This document shows, in pieces, positions 1-7,262 of a DNA stretch of 64,000 bases. How positions within the stretch are numbered: the first letter of the stretch is position 1; every line of letters starts with the position of its first letter. Source of the DNA: Terriglobus sp. RCC_193 (lineage in GTDB: Bacteria > Acidobacteriota > Terriglobia > Terriglobales > Acidobacteriaceae); NCBI RefSeq assembly GCF_041355105.1, contig NZ_JBFUPK010000001.1:124001-188000 (forward strand), in the 5' to 3' direction. The notes beneath the pieces are model-generated. The model had not been told where the DNA came from. It saw only the letters and a program-made list of their open reading frames with translations, and did no database searches. Position numbers and translations under genes: made by a program.

Positions 1-376
1 GCAGAATGCCCGGCGGCAACTGGCGAAGCTCATATTGCGATGCTGCCGTGACCTGGGCATTGGCGGTGTCAAGTGAGGCGCCGGGTTGCAGGAAGACGCG
101 GATTACGGCATATCCGTTATAGCTGGTGGATTCCGTGTGCTGGATGTTGTCCACCAGCGTCGTCAACGCCTTTTCATACGGCGTGGTGAGCCGTCCTTCT
201 ACTTCTTCCGGATTCAGGCCCGTATAGGTGAAACCAATCGAGATAACCGGGATGTTGATGTTCGGAAAGATGTCCGTGGGGGTGCGCAGGATCATGATGG
301 GCGCTGCCAGCAAGATCAGCAGCGCCAGCACGATAAAGGTGTAGGGGCGGGTTAGCGCAACCTTGACGATCCACAT
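1..376 (-). CDS. RND efflux transporter, N-terminal part (cut by window edge)
   Basis: The reverse strand reads a continuous frame that begins MWIVKVALTRPYTFIVLALL and runs off the left edge after about 125 residues. It has the inner-membrane helix followed by a porter-domain start (TPTDIFPNINIPVISI, then GLNPEEVEGRLTTPYE) typical of AcrB/MexB-type pumps, which export small molecules using the proton gradient. About 90% of the protein lies outside the window. The start at 376 is preceded by GAGG. The frame stays open to an ATG at 466, which would add 30 residues (ending ARDNHR). I prefer 376 because a regulatory dyad lies at 469-487. It is divergent from a LysR gene that probably controls it. 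Family confidence is high; the substrate cannot be told. Confidence 0.85.
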   Translation of the reverse strand, partial: MWIVKVALTRPYTFIVLALLILLAAPIMILRTPTDIFPNINIPVISIGFTYTGLNPEEVEGRLTTPYEKALTTLVDNIQHTESTSYNGYAVIRVFLQPGASLDTANAQVTAASQYELRQLPPGIL

Positions 377-468
377 CCGGTGGTTATCCTCGCGGGCCGC
401 AGATGCGGCCTTCTGTACTATCAGATTCCCCGACCACTGGATTTGCACGTGGTTTCTTCCGTGCATAA

Positions 469-487
469 CTATCGGAAAAACCGATAG
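469..487. promoter_or_regulatory. LysR-type operator dyad between lysR and RND gene
   Basis: A perfect 7-bp inverted repeat, CTATCGG-AAAAA-CCGATAG, lies between the divergent RND and LysR genes. It contains the T-N11-A layout (T472, A484) that defines LysR-family boxes. Its end is 9 bp upstream of the LysR ATG. By family knowledge such dyads bind the LysR protein and serve autorepression and activation of the divergent target. Binding itself is inferred. Confidence 0.6.
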
Positions 488-496
488 CATGCAGGA

Positions 497-1396
497 ATGG
501 AACTCCGACACCTGCGTTACCTTGTGGCCGTAGCAGAGCAGCAAAGCTTCAGCCGGGCAGCGGCTCATCTACATGTCTCCCAGTCTGCTATCAGCGAGCA
601 GATGGCTGATCTGGAGGACGAGGTTGGTGTGCGACTGTTGGAACGGGGTCATCGACGAACGGCTTTAACAGAACCCGGCAAGATATTTCTGGAACATGCG
701 CAACGTGTGCTGGAGACGAGCCGTACCGCCGTCCTGGAGGCACAACGCGCCGAACGCGGCCAGGTGGGGACGCTTCGCATCGGTTTTTTTGCCGGTGGTG
801 TAGGTGATGGCTTTCCTGCGCTCATTCGGAATTTTCGCGACACGCACCCGGGTGTGGAACTAACGCTCATGGAGATGCACGTTGCGGAGCAGTGGCGCGC
901 TCTGCAGGATGGCCGGATCGATCTCGCATTCACACGTGTACCGGAGCCGCAGATGCGCCGCGACATCCGCTATGAAGTCATCCAGCATGACCCGATGGTG
1001 GCAATTCTGCCGCTTAACCACCCCCGCGCATCGGCGAAGCGGCTGGATGTGAAGGATCTCTCGGGTGAGCGCTTTGTCGTCTCGTCTCGCGGCACATCGC
1101 CCAGTGTCTATGACAAGGTCATTGAACTTTGTATGACAGCCGGGTTCACACCGGAGATCGCTAGTGTCTCTACGGTATGGAGCAGTGTCATTCTCATGGT
1201 GCAATCAGGAGAAGGCGTTTCGATCCTGCCCTATAACCGGCAGCAGATCGGTTTTCGCGACCTCGCCTTCGTTCCGCTCAAGCAACAAAACGCATTTGTG
1301 GAACTCTGCGTCTGCTGGGCGGCACGGCGCGACCGTGTTCTGCTTCGTAACTTCCGCGAGATGGCGAAGGAGCATGTCCGTACCGGCCGTTTATAG
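497..1396 (+). CDS. LysR family transcriptional regulator
   Basis: This 299-residue protein begins MELRHLRYLVAVAEQQSF, the standard N-terminal winged helix-turn-helix of LysR regulators. The recognition helix segment is AAAHLHVSQSAISEQMADLE. Residues from about 90 onward form the periplasmic-binding-protein-like effector domain, starting GTLRIGFFAGG. Length is normal for the family. It is divergent from an RND efflux pump and faces a T-N11-A dyad at 469-487, so local control of the pump is the simplest reading. The effector is unknown. Confidence 0.9.
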   Translation: MELRHLRYLVAVAEQQSFSRAAAHLHVSQSAISEQMADLEDEVGVRLLERGHRRTALTEPGKIFLEHAQRVLETSRTAVLEAQRAERGQVGTLRIGFFAGGVGDGFPALIRNFRDTHPGVELTLMEMHVAEQWRALQDGRIDLAFTRVPEPQMRRDIRYEVIQHDPMVAILPLNHPRASAKRLDVKDLSGERFVVSSRGTSPSVYDKVIELCMTAGFTPEIASVSTVWSSVILMVQSGEGVSILPYNRQQIGFRDLAFVPLKQQNAFVELCVCWAARRDRVLLRNFREMAKEHVRTGRL

Positions 1397-1487
1397 GCCG
1401 ACAGGTTTACTGTGGTGATTCCGCAGTGACCGTGTGTGCTCTTGTCGGCGTCTACATACATAAGCTTTAAGAAGAGAGGACTTCCCC

Positions 1488-1997
1488 ATGCGCCTTCGTC
1501 ACGTTGCCGCCACTGTTGCACTTTCCATCTTTTCCATCATCTGCGGTGCTAAGGCGCATGCGCAGACAGCGATTTACGCGCAGGTCACAGGGCAGTCGAA
1601 TGACCTGACGAGCGGCAATGGTTACTTCTGGGGTCCGACCTTCGGCATCTATCAGGATCGGCACAGTCTTGCGCTGGTGCACATCGGATACGATGTGCGC
1701 GGCTCCATCCTGAAGAACGGCAATGCGCAATTCTCCAGCGGCCTGGGTGGCATCCGCGCCTCCATCGTGCCGCACGTTATCCCCATCAAGGTTTATGGTG
1801 AGGCTCTAGGCGGCGTCGGTATCGTCAGCAATGGCTCCAGCTCCACCAATTTCCAATACCAGATCAACGGCGGTGTGGAGTACACGCTGCTGCCGCACAT
1901 TGACTGGCGTGCACTGGAAGTCGCTTACAACGGGTATTCCGGAAATACCGGCGGCCATCCCGTCGCACTTTCCACGGGAATCGTCTTCAGGCTATAA
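1488..1997 (+). CDS. Small outer-membrane beta-barrel protein
   Basis: This 169-residue protein has a clear Sec signal peptide of about 25 residues (ending AKAHAQ). The mature part has alternating hydrophobic/polar strands and many glycine and aromatic residues, and ends GIVFRL, consistent with a small eight-stranded-type barrel. A purine-rich ribosome site (AGAGAGGA) precedes the ATG. Similar short barrels are common in Acidobacteriota, but I do not recognise a named family. It stands alone between lysR and a flavoprotein gene, with no clear operon partner. Function is unknown. Confidence 0.6.
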   Translation: MRLRHVAATVALSIFSIICGAKAHAQTAIYAQVTGQSNDLTSGNGYFWGPTFGIYQDRHSLALVHIGYDVRGSILKNGNAQFSSGLGGIRASIVPHVIPIKVYGEALGGVGIVSNGSSSTNFQYQINGGVEYTLLPHIDWRALEVAYNGYSGNTGGHPVALSTGIVFRL

Positions 1998-2054
1998 ATC
2001 GCCTGTTGGAATGCGGACTGAAGTGGTCGGCATGATAACCTATAAGTCACCACG

Positions 2055-3209
2055 ATGAGCACTGATACGCAGAAATACACACGCAATAGCCCTTACGAAT
2101 CGAAGATGCTGGTCAACCAGGTGTTGACGGACCGCGACTCCGAGAAAGAAACCCGTCACATTGAACTGGCGTTGGAAGAGGGCATGGCCTACACGCCCGG
2201 CGACGCTGTCGGAATCCAGCCCACCAACCGCGACAGCGAAGTGGAAGCTGTTCTGAAGGCGCTCAACTTCAAGGGCGACGAGAAGGTCCTCGACTTCTTC
2301 AAGAAAGAAGATACGCTGGACAATGCGCTGCGTACCAAGCTGCACATTGGCAAGCTGACCCGCGGTAGCGTGAACAGCTACGCCAAGATTGCACCGGAGT
2401 CTGTTCCCGGCCTGGACTTCCTGAAGTCGCTTGCCGGACAAGACAATAAATCGCGTGCCGAAGAGTATGTCTGGGGACGTGAATTCCTCGATCTCATTAC
2501 GGAACACCCCGGTGGTATCACCGATCCGCAGCAGCTTTTCACTGTGTTGCAGCGCCTGACGCCGCGCATGTATTCCATCGCGTCTTCGCAGGCGAAGCAT
2601 CCTGATGCCGTGCACACCACGGTGCGCGTGGTGCGTTACCACACGCATAACAGGGACCGTCAGGGCCTGTGCTCCGGTCACCTGGGCGAGCGTGCTGATG
2701 AGGGCGCCATCATGCCCATCTTCCTGCATGCCAACGCGAACTTCCGTCTGCCGGAAGACACGGAAACCCCCGTCATCATGGTGGGGCCGGGAACCGGTGT
2801 GGCTCCGTTCCGTTCCTTTCTGCAGCATCGCCAGGCGCACGGCCACCAGGGCAATAACTGGCTCTTCTTTGGCGAGCAGCGCGAAGCATCGGATTTCCTC
2901 TACAAGCAGGAGTTTCAGGGCATGTTGAAGGACGGCACATTGACTCGTCTGGACACTGCTTTCTCACGCGATCAGACGAAAAAGATCTATGTGCAGGATC
3001 GTATGCGCGAGAACCAGAAAGAGTTGTGGTCGTGGCTGGAACGCGGTGCGTACTTCTACGTTTGCGGCGATGCTTCACGCATGGCCAAGGACGTGGAACA
3101 GACCCTGCTCGACACGATTGCCGACGGTAAGGACTGCAGCCCGGAACACGCACAGGAATATCTGAACGACCTTAAGAAGCAGAAGCGTTATCAACTCGAC
3201 GTGTACTAA
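2055..3209 (+). CDS. CysJ-type NADPH flavoprotein reductase lacking a flavodoxin domain
   Basis: The 384-residue protein matches the FAD/NADPH half of diflavin reductases such as sulfite reductase alpha subunit. It starts with the connecting/FAD region (YTPGDAVGIQPTNRD), then the FAD-binding motif RMYSIASS. Next come the nucleotide-binding GPGTGVAPFRSFLQ and the terminal YVCGDASRMAKDVE, and it ends with the usual aromatic tail (QLDVY). There is no N-terminal FMN flavodoxin domain. It would pass electrons from NADPH through FAD to a separate partner. No sulfite reductase haemoprotein is nearby, so the acceptor is open. Followed by a hairpin at 3232-3257. Confidence 0.85.
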   Translation: MSTDTQKYTRNSPYESKMLVNQVLTDRDSEKETRHIELALEEGMAYTPGDAVGIQPTNRDSEVEAVLKALNFKGDEKVLDFFKKEDTLDNALRTKLHIGKLTRGSVNSYAKIAPESVPGLDFLKSLAGQDNKSRAEEYVWGREFLDLITEHPGGITDPQQLFTVLQRLTPRMYSIASSQAKHPDAVHTTVRVVRYHTHNRDRQGLCSGHLGERADEGAIMPIFLHANANFRLPEDTETPVIMVGPGTGVAPFRSFLQHRQAHGHQGNNWLFFGEQREASDFLYKQEFQGMLKDGTLTRLDTAFSRDQTKKIYVQDRMRENQKELWSWLERGAYFYVCGDASRMAKDVEQTLLDTIADGKDCSPEHAQEYLNDLKKQKRYQLDVY

Positions 3210-3227
3210 GTTTGAGCATAGACACAA

Positions 3228-3419
3228 TCAGAAAGGCACCCCGTAAAGGGTGCCTTTTCTCTTTCTCGTAGGCGTAAAATATACATTCGCTGGCGTGTGC
3301 TCCTTCCACAGATGAAACAGAGATGCGATGAAGCACAGCAGAATCAAAGGGACTGTGAAGAGGTGAAATTTCGGGTCGAAGCGTCCGTGATTCTGGTAAT
3401 TCTGCGGTGCAGGCATCAT
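3228..3419 (-). pseudogene. Truncated remnant resembling the DUF6526 N-terminus
   Basis: A 63-codon minus-strand frame begins MMPAPQNYQNHGRFDPKFHL, followed by a hydrophobic helix (LFTVPLILLCFIASLFHLW). That start looks like the DUF6526 membrane proteins, which by my recollection are roughly 130-150 residues. Here the likeness ends after about 48 residues. The remaining codons (TPTRKRKGTLYG) read through the terminator hairpin and make no sense as a continuation. I read it as a 3'-deleted gene. A short real protein cannot be excluded. It is divergent from endonuclease IV. Confidence 0.4.
3232..3257. terminator. Intrinsic terminator after the flavoprotein reductase
   Basis: A 10-bp perfect stem (AAAGGCACCC / GGGTGCCTTT) with a 6-nt loop is followed by a T-rich run, 22 bp after the reductase stop. 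It also lies inside the 3' end of the small minus-strand remnant at 3228-3419, so it could stop transcription from both sides. Confidence 0.75.
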
Positions 3420-3463
3420 TCGTTCCTTCTGAATTGGTTCTTAAGAAGCACCCACAGTCTCGC

Positions 3464-4366
3464 ATGGCCTGCCTTGTCCGCTACCATGAAAATGTGGCTT
3501 CTTTGAATACTCCCCGACGCATCGGCATTCACCTTTCCACCAGCGGTGGCACCTGGACGGCCGTGCAGCGTGCGGTCGACTGCGGCGCCAACTGTTTCCA
3601 GATTTTTTCGTCGTCACCGCGACAGTGGAAGCCTTCCGTTGTGAGTGCTGCTGATGCGGAAAAGATGCGCACACTGCGCGCGCAACACAATATCTCGCCA
3701 CTGACGATTCATGCGTCGTACCTGATCAATCTCTGTTCACAGAGCGAAGAGGTGCGAAAGAACTCAACCGCAGCCTTTCGCGGTGAAGTGGAGCGTGCGC
3801 TCGCGCTAGGTGCAGATTTTCTCGTCTTCCATCCCGGTTCATGGAAGGGCCTGACACGCGCTGAAGCACTGCAGCATGCGGCGGAGAATATCGAACGCGC
3901 CATCGATGGTCTTGACTGCCAGAGCTCGCAACTCCGGATCCTCATCGAGAACACGGCAGGAAGCGAGTTCAGCATGGGCGGCAAACTCGATCAGGTGGCT
4001 GACCTGCTGCACATGCTGGACCGTTGCGCTTCGGTTGATGTCTGCCTGGACACCTGCCACACGCATGTTGCGGGATATGACATCGTTACCGCGGTAGGCT
4101 ATGAAGAAACGGTGGCGCTGATTGAAGAAAGCTTCGGTACAAAGCGTGTGAAGGTGTGGCACTGCAATGACGCGAAGGCACCGCAGGGCAGCAAACTTGA
4201 TCGCCACGAACACATCGGCGACGGCACTATCGGTCCAGAGCCGTTCCGCCGTATTCTGCGTGATCCACGCTTTGCTCATTGCGCCTTCATCGCAGAAACG
4301 CCGGTAGACGAGCCCGGCGACACACTTCGCAACGTCAGCATCCTGCGCACTCTGGCTGCCGTGTAG
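3464..4366 (+). CDS. nfo: Deoxyribonuclease IV (apurinic/apyrimidinic endonuclease)
   Basis: This is a TIM-barrel AP endonuclease that cuts 5' of abasic sites in base-excision repair. Family features seen: RIGIHLSTSGG near the start, NCFQIFSSSPRQWK, HASYLINL, FHPGSW, ILIENTAG, DTCHTHVAGYD, HCNDAKAPQGSKLDRHEHIGDG and AETP near the end. These carry the His, Glu and Asp ligands of the trinuclear zinc site. The start is uncertain: I use ATG 3464, but homologues usually begin just before RRIGIH, so GTG 3491 is a real alternative. The frame also opens from GTG 3407. No good ribosome site marks any of them. Confidence 0.9.
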   Translation: MACLVRYHENVASLNTPRRIGIHLSTSGGTWTAVQRAVDCGANCFQIFSSSPRQWKPSVVSAADAEKMRTLRAQHNISPLTIHASYLINLCSQSEEVRKNSTAAFRGEVERALALGADFLVFHPGSWKGLTRAEALQHAAENIERAIDGLDCQSSQLRILIENTAGSEFSMGGKLDQVADLLHMLDRCASVDVCLDTCHTHVAGYDIVTAVGYEETVALIEESFGTKRVKVWHCNDAKAPQGSKLDRHEHIGDGTIGPEPFRRILRDPRFAHCAFIAETPVDEPGDTLRNVSILRTLAAV

Positions 4367-4370
4367 GCCA

Positions 4371-4401
4371 GCGCAAATTGGCGTTGCAGCTTCATTTGCG
4401 C
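4371..4401 (+). terminator. Weak hairpin after nfo
   Basis: An 8-bp perfect stem GCGCAAAT / ATTTGCGC with a 15-nt loop begins a few bases after the nfo stop and is followed by CTTGCTT. The long loop and poor T-run make it a weak terminator candidate. Confidence 0.35.
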
Positions 4402-4442
4402 CTTGCTTAGAATCGCCTCACCGCAAGGGAAAGGCGTGTCTT

Positions 4443-5237
4443 ATGCTGTCCCGCTTGTTTGTCGTTGCATTGTTCTCTTCTTCTGCTGTGGTTGCGGCAT
4501 CCGCGCAGCACCAGCCAGGTACGTTCGCCTATATCCATACGACGCAGCAGACGCTGGCGGACGGCACGCATATTATGCGTGCCACACATACCGTAATGAT
4601 TCGCGATGCGTATGGTCGCACTCGGAATGAGAATGAGGTGCAGATGCCGGGGCGTTCCATCACGCGTAGCGTGAGTATTGTGGACCCAATCGCCGGCGTG
4701 ACGTACTTCTATCAGGAAGACGAAGGGAAGAATGTGCCGCACACGTACATTCGTTTCGAAATGCATCGGTCTGCGCAGAATCCTGGTCTGCGAACGTTGC
4801 CTGCAACCCCACCGTCATCGGGCGTTGTCGCTGGGCCATCGTCTTTGGGAACCGGAGTTGTTACCGGCATGGCCGGAGGGATGGTGTCCGGCGGTGCTGT
4901 GCCTGTGAGTCAGACAGGTGTAGTGGCGGAGATGCGCCCGGAGGTCAAGAATGAAGACCTTGGTTTTGATACGGTGCAGGGGATTTCCTGTAAGTCACAT
5001 CGGACGACGGAAACCTATCCGGTGAATTTCTTCGGCAATGACCGGCCCATCGTCATTACGCGAGAGAACTGCATGTCCGTGGGAAGCGGTGGCATGCTGG
5101 TGCGGAATGTGAATGACGATCCGCGCACGGGAACACAGACGATGCTGCTGGAGTCTGCCACCTTTGCGGACCCCGCAGCAAACGTTTTTCAGCCTCCGCC
5201 GGACTATACGGAACGCAAGCAAAACCAGTCGCAGTAG
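4443..5237 (+). CDS. Secreted protein, paralogue of the next gene (unknown function)
   Basis: This 264-residue protein has a Sec signal peptide ending in ASAQ at about residue 22. An N-terminal module carries TLADGTHIMRATH and RDAYGRTRNENEV, then a glycine/valine-rich linker, and a C-terminal module with FFGNDRPIVITRENC and DDPRTGTQTMLLESA. The same modules occur in the gene at 5330, so the two arose by duplication. This copy has two cysteines (in ISCKSH and RENCMS) where the neighbour has none, perhaps a disulfide. I know the pattern from acidobacterial secreted proteins without assigned function. Likely periplasmic. Confidence 0.6.
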   Translation: MLSRLFVVALFSSSAVVAASAQHQPGTFAYIHTTQQTLADGTHIMRATHTVMIRDAYGRTRNENEVQMPGRSITRSVSIVDPIAGVTYFYQEDEGKNVPHTYIRFEMHRSAQNPGLRTLPATPPSSGVVAGPSSLGTGVVTGMAGGMVSGGAVPVSQTGVVAEMRPEVKNEDLGFDTVQGISCKSHRTTETYPVNFFGNDRPIVITRENCMSVGSGGMLVRNVNDDPRTGTQTMLLESATFADPAANVFQPPPDYTERKQNQSQ

Positions 5238-5329
5238 GCAGAGTGAAAAATTTCTCCCTGTCCTGTGCCACTTTCTACACGCATCCTCGTCTTTAGTTAT
5301 CAGACCGTCCTACTTCAGGAGCTCGAACT

Positions 5330-6208
5330 ATGAAACTGCATCTGCTTTCCGCTTCGGTTTTGCTGGCCGCGCTGCCGGTCCTGGCCCAGGGACCTTCCGG
5401 GCCGGGTGTCCACCCGTTTGCTCCCGGAGGTCCCGGTCCTATGGGCTTCCGCTTTGGACATCAGCCGGTAACGAATGCACCGTATTCCGCTTCTTTCATC
5501 ACCACGGCGACGGAGAAGCTGCAGGATGGCACCACGCTGACACACACTGTTACGCGCACTGTTTCGCGCGATTCGCTGGGCCGTACTCGTGAAGAGATCA
5601 CCTTCCCCGCGCATGGTGCGGACACGCAACCGCATACGATGATCACCATCTTTGACCCCGTCGCGAAAACCATCACAACGCTTCGTACGGAAAAGAAAAT
5701 CGCTGTTGTGCGCGCCATTCCCCAGCCAAGCGGTGATCGTGGGCCAGGACGTCGTGGACCCGGTATGCCGCCGCAGCCGCCTGCAGATGACAACGCGCAG
5801 GGCGGTCTTCATCGCGGACCTCGTGATAACAAGAACGTTGCCACCACCGATCTGGGCAGCAAGACGATTGGCGGTGTCGTGGCCACGGGCAAGCGCATCA
5901 CCCGCACCATTCCCGCAAATACGATGGGCAACACTGCACCCATCGTCACCACGCATGAGGAATGGTTCTCGCAGGACCTGAAGGTGGAACTCAGCCGTTC
6001 AGACGTGAATCCATTCCGCGGCACAGATACCATGACGGTCAGCGGTCTCACCAAGGCGGAACCGGCTGTGGCTCTGTTCCAGGTGCCGGCCGGCTACACC
6101 GTGCAGGCTGCGTCGGATCGTGGCTTCGGACGTCGTGGCTTCGGAGGTCCCGGAGGCCCGCGTCGCGGAGGCGACAATCCACCCCCGGCCCCTCCGGCAG
6201 GGATGTAA
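5330..6208 (+). CDS. Secreted protein, paralogue of the preceding gene (unknown function)
   Basis: This 292-residue protein has a signal peptide of about 20 residues (ending VLAQG). It shares with the previous gene the motif KLQDGTTLTHTVTRT, the element RDSLGRTREEI, the segment ITIFDPVAKTITTL, and the C-terminal NTAPIVTTHEEWFSQDLKVE and LFQVPAGYT. Its linker and tail are rich in Gly, Pro and Arg (GRRGPGMPPQPP; FGRRGFGGPGGPRRGG). The Arg/Gly tail suggests surface or polyanion contact, but that is speculation. Only 92 bp separate the two genes. It ends in a bidirectional hairpin. Confidence 0.6.
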   Translation: MKLHLLSASVLLAALPVLAQGPSGPGVHPFAPGGPGPMGFRFGHQPVTNAPYSASFITTATEKLQDGTTLTHTVTRTVSRDSLGRTREEITFPAHGADTQPHTMITIFDPVAKTITTLRTEKKIAVVRAIPQPSGDRGPGRRGPGMPPQPPADDNAQGGLHRGPRDNKNVATTDLGSKTIGGVVATGKRITRTIPANTMGNTAPIVTTHEEWFSQDLKVELSRSDVNPFRGTDTMTVSGLTKAEPAVALFQVPAGYTVQAASDRGFGRRGFGGPGGPRRGGDNPPPAPPAGM

Positions 6209-6222
6209 ATACGTCAGTAACA

Positions 6223-6257
6223 ATAGGAAAAGGGACGGGCAACCGTCCCCTTCCTAT
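6223..6257. terminator. Bidirectional terminator between convergent genes
   Basis: An imperfect stem of about 15 bp (ATAGGAAAAGGGACGG / CCGTCCCCTTCCTAT) with a 4-nt loop GCAA lies between the plus-strand gene ending at 6208 and the minus-strand gene ending at 6276. The T/A-rich flanks suit termination in both directions. Confidence 0.7.
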
Positions 6258-6275
6258 TTCCATTGAGAACTTAAA

Positions 6276-7262
6276 TCAGCGGCCGCCCAATGCTCCACCA
6301 GTCCTCTTCATCACCTGGCGCACAATCGCGGAGTATGTCTCTGCAATTTTCAGCTTGAGGTCAATTTGCCGGTCATAGGGCTGACGCTGGATAGGCATGT
6401 ATGGCTCCAGCTTCTTCGTAATCTGGTCAATGTTCAGGCCCGTGTTGCTCTGAATTACCGCGAAGATGCCTTTGTCGTCCGGCGAGAAGTGTTTCGCCGC
6501 ATTCCACTTCTGCAGATTCTCGCCGCCTGTCCCGGCGCGCCAGATGCTTTGACTGGTATGCAGTTCCACATCGCCTGGCTGTGGAAACGCGTGGAATTGG
6601 TCAATCAATCCCTGCTGCTCCGCGTTCAGCCAGTACAGCGTGTACTCGGTCCAATCCATGGCATAGCGCTGCAGCAATACCTTCATCCACGGAATGCCGA
6701 ACATCTCCTCCAATCGCTTGTGCAGACTGCGGCACAGCGTTGCGGAGAGTGTTACCGGCGTCAGCCAAATGCCATCTTCTTCGAGATGCGGATTCTGCTG
6801 AAGCAACTCTGCAGACGATTTCCAGAAAGTTTCCTCGATCTTGCGTGACTGCATATGCGTTAGCGCCTTGCCACCGGGCAGTAATGTGTCCAGGGTGAAC
6901 GGATGCGTGGCAAATGTGTCCGGATCAAAGACGAGAAAGTATTCTGTGTTGATCAGTTCCGAGCCGTACAGCTTGATGATCTGCTGCCGGTGCCAGTTGC
7001 GAATCTGGTGGCGCTGGTTGAATTCCTGAAACACGCCAAAGTGTTCGCTCTCGTCCACGATCTCAATCGGGAAGTCGCTCCATGCCTGGGAGTATTTCTT
7101 CGCGGCTTCCACTTCATCGTGAGGAACAACGATCAGGAAGCGGTCAAAGATATCCGGCGTGGAGAAATGCCGCAGGGAAGAGAAGAGAATGTCGCAACGG
7201 GGAATATTGTCGGCGTAGTGCCGTCCGGTGGTTTTCAGCGGCATTACGGCGCTCAACTTCAT
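6276..7262 (-). CDS. DUF6492 family protein, glycosyltransferase-like
   Basis: This 328-residue cytoplasmic protein begins MKLSAVMPLKTTGRHYADNI. The early Rossmann-like strand (FLIVVPHDEVEAAKKY) and the acidic motif FLVFDPDTF (about residues 109-117) resemble the nucleotide-sugar DxD site of GT-A enzymes. It matches my memory of DUF6492, found in polysaccharide loci. Its start overlaps the stop of the chain-length gene by ATGA, so the two are translationally coupled. The most likely role is adding a sugar to the exopolysaccharide. Activity is inferred from fold and context only. Confidence 0.65.
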   Translation of the reverse strand: MKLSAVMPLKTTGRHYADNIPRCDILFSSLRHFSTPDIFDRFLIVVPHDEVEAAKKYSQAWSDFPIEIVDESEHFGVFQEFNQRHQIRNWHRQQIIKLYGSELINTEYFLVFDPDTFATHPFTLDTLLPGGKALTHMQSRKIEETFWKSSAELLQQNPHLEEDGIWLTPVTLSATLCRSLHKRLEEMFGIPWMKVLLQRYAMDWTEYTLYWLNAEQQGLIDQFHAFPQPGDVELHTSQSIWRAGTGGENLQKWNAAKHFSPDDKGIFAVIQSNTGLNIDQITKKLEPYMPIQRQPYDRQIDLKLKIAETYSAIVRQVMKRTGGALGGR

